Assembly (NCBI GenBank): GCA_937892635.1
Contig: CALBKB010000049.1
Span: 1-6,643 of the forward strand
Source of the DNA: an uncultured Clostridia bacterium
GTDB lineage: Bacteria; Bacillota; Clostridia; Oscillospirales; UMGS1783
DNA length: 6,643 nucleotides
Direction of reading: 5' to 3'
The notes beneath the pieces are model-generated. The model saw nothing but the letters and a program-made list of their open reading frames with translations. It had not been told where the DNA came from and searched no databases. The translations under genes and the position numbers were made by a program. This document shows, piece by piece, positions 5,737 to 6,643 of the stretch. The number at the start of each line of letters is the position of its first letter. Position 1 is the stretch's first letter.

Positions 5737-6643
5737 CAGTCATCCCCTCCTGCCAGCATTTCAAGATTGGATTTCACGGCCGGCTTGGCATCGCCGTGAC
5801 GGACAAAGCACATGGTCACAAAGGCCAGCGCCGAGAAGATAAAGGCATAGGGGAACAAGGTGCTGTATCCGGCCACCACGCTGCCGGTCGCCTTTTCCAC
5901 CGCTTCAATGATGGCACCCGAAACGACGGGCGTCAAAATCTGCGCCGCCATAGAGAAGGTATAATAATAGCCGGTGTATTTACCGATATCGCCCGATTTA
6001 CTGATCTCAACGACCATCGGGAAGGAGTTGACGTTGATGGCCGCCCAGCCCAGCCCCACCAAGGCAAAGAGCGGATAGAACCACAGACTGAACGTGCGGG
6101 CAAACACAGCGGCAACCCCCAACGCCACGGTCAGCATGGCAACACCGATCAAAATGGTGCGCTTGCGCCCGAGTCTTGCCGAGAGATGGCCGATGGGTAT
6201 AAAACCGATCAGCGCCGCACCCATTGCCACCGTCAAGCAAATAGAAGCCGAGCCGGTACCCATACCCCAAACGTTCTGCGCATAGCGGGTAAAGGCGGTG
6301 GTGATGGCGTTATAGGCAAAATACCACAGCGCTACCGACATAAGAATGAGGATCAGACTGCGCCGTACGTCACGGGGCAGTTTTTCTTTTTTCCCTTGCT
6401 CGGTCGGTTGCTGCTCTTCCTGCGCAGGATCGACGCCGTAATGGATGTCCAACATTTCCTGTTTGAGCTTCTTTTCATTGACGGTCACAACCATAATAAA
6501 GACCGAAATAACCATGATAGCCGCTACGGCAAGGAATAGCCAGGTGTAATTCTCACTGCCGTCGGCACGAGTCTGAATCAAAACCATAGTGCACGCCAAG
6601 GTAAACAAGCCACCCAGCGAGCCCATGAGGTTAATTACGGCGT
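5736..6643 (-). CDS. Major facilitator superfamily transporter, N-terminal part missing
   Basis: Secondary transporter of the inner membrane, with the last 301 residues in the window. The frame stays open to the right edge, reading AVINL just before the methionine encoded at 6626. That methionine lies inside a hydrophobic segment, so it is internal and the true start lies outside; family members usually have about 400-450 residues. Counting from it, about eight helices remain (roughly 1-18, 30-49, 90-112, 126-147, 156-176, 181-204, 216-240 and 257-276). A charged, Gln/Glu-rich central loop (51-89) separates the two halves. GHLSARLGRKRT (146-157) matches the MFS loop signature at the start of the second half. 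The INVNSFPMVVE (197-207) and GKYTGYYYTFS (215-225) segments look like the SLC45/GPH-type sugar transporter branch. It is followed directly by the phosphodiesterase, with stop and start overlapping as TGATG. Substrate cannot be read; a sugar or phosphodiester is a guess. Confidence 0.88.
   Translation of the reverse strand, partial: AVINLMGSLGGLFTLACTMVLIQTRADGSENYTWLFLAVAAIMVISVFIMVVTVNEKKLKQEMLDIHYGVDPAQEEQQPTEQGKKEKLPRDVRRSLILILMSVALWYFAYNAITTAFTRYAQNVWGMGTGSASICLTVAMGAALIGFIPIGHLSARLGRKRTILIGVAMLTVALGVAAVFARTFSLWFYPLFALVGLGWAAINVNSFPMVVEISKSGDIGKYTGYYYTFSMAAQILTPVVSGAIIEAVEKATGSVVAGYSTLFPYAFIFSALAFVTMCFVRHGDAKPAVKSNLEMLAGGDD
5744..5750 (-). promoter_or_regulatory. Ribosome binding site of the phosphodiesterase gene inside the transporter gene
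   Basis: GGAGGGG on the minus strand lies in the last codons of the transporter gene, 7 bases before the phosphodiesterase ATG. With the one-base stop/start overlap it points to translational coupling and similar expression of the two proteins. Confidence 0.8.

Noticed and set aside
5796..6539. 247-codon plus-strand open frame opposite the MFS gene
   Set aside because: It has the same aligned antisense register, is His/Arg/Gly/Asn-rich, and shows no family motif; the minus strand encodes a clear membrane transporter.
6624..6626. ATG at 6626 as the start of the transporter
   Set aside because: The frame stays open to the window edge and the methionine sits in a hydrophobic segment, with only about eight of the expected twelve helices following; it is internal.
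1..6643. CRISPR array, insertion sequence, tRNA or prophage-type genes
   Set aside because: Reading through both strands showed no regularly spaced repeats, no terminal inverted repeats flanking a transposase, and no tRNA-like cloverleaf; coding genes fill nearly all the space.

Overview
The window looks like an ordinary stretch of a Firmicutes chromosome, most likely a Clostridia-type gut or anaerobic lineage. The evidence is the valS-folC gene order typical of Firmicutes, strong GGAGG-type ribosome binding sites on every gene, a near-consensus sigma-A-type promoter, and about half G+C. I cannot name the genus. Nothing marks it as mobile: I see no insertion sequence, integrase, tRNA, rRNA or CRISPR array.

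Layout. Positions 1-3520 (minus strand) hold valS (valyl-tRNA synthetase) followed 15 bases later by folC (folylpolyglutamate/dihydrofolate synthase), which runs off the left edge. Positions 3521-3671 are an AT-rich divergent promoter region. Positions 3672-4858 (plus strand) hold a two-gene unit: a YfbR-family HD-domain 5'-deoxynucleotidase and an unrecognised six-helix membrane protein, ending in a strong terminator at 4861-4892. Positions 4891-6643 (minus strand) converge on that terminator. They hold a major facilitator transporter, running off the right edge, whose stop codon overlaps the start of a membrane-anchored glycerophosphodiester phosphodiesterase family protein.

How the genes relate. 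valS and folC are housekeeping genes (translation and folate metabolism) that share transcription without an obvious pathway link. YfbR-type enzymes remove phosphate from deoxynucleoside monophosphates; the membrane protein behind it could handle a related solute, but nothing in the sequence proves that. The transporter and phosphodiesterase are translationally coupled, and the phosphodiesterase anchor is predicted to leave its catalytic domain in the cytoplasm, which fits hydrolysis of an imported substrate.

I found no clearly novel system. The points most worth a second look are the orphan membrane protein next to yfbR, the transporter-phosphodiesterase pair, the absence of a T-box leader in front of valS, and very long antisense open frames that are best explained by codon bias.
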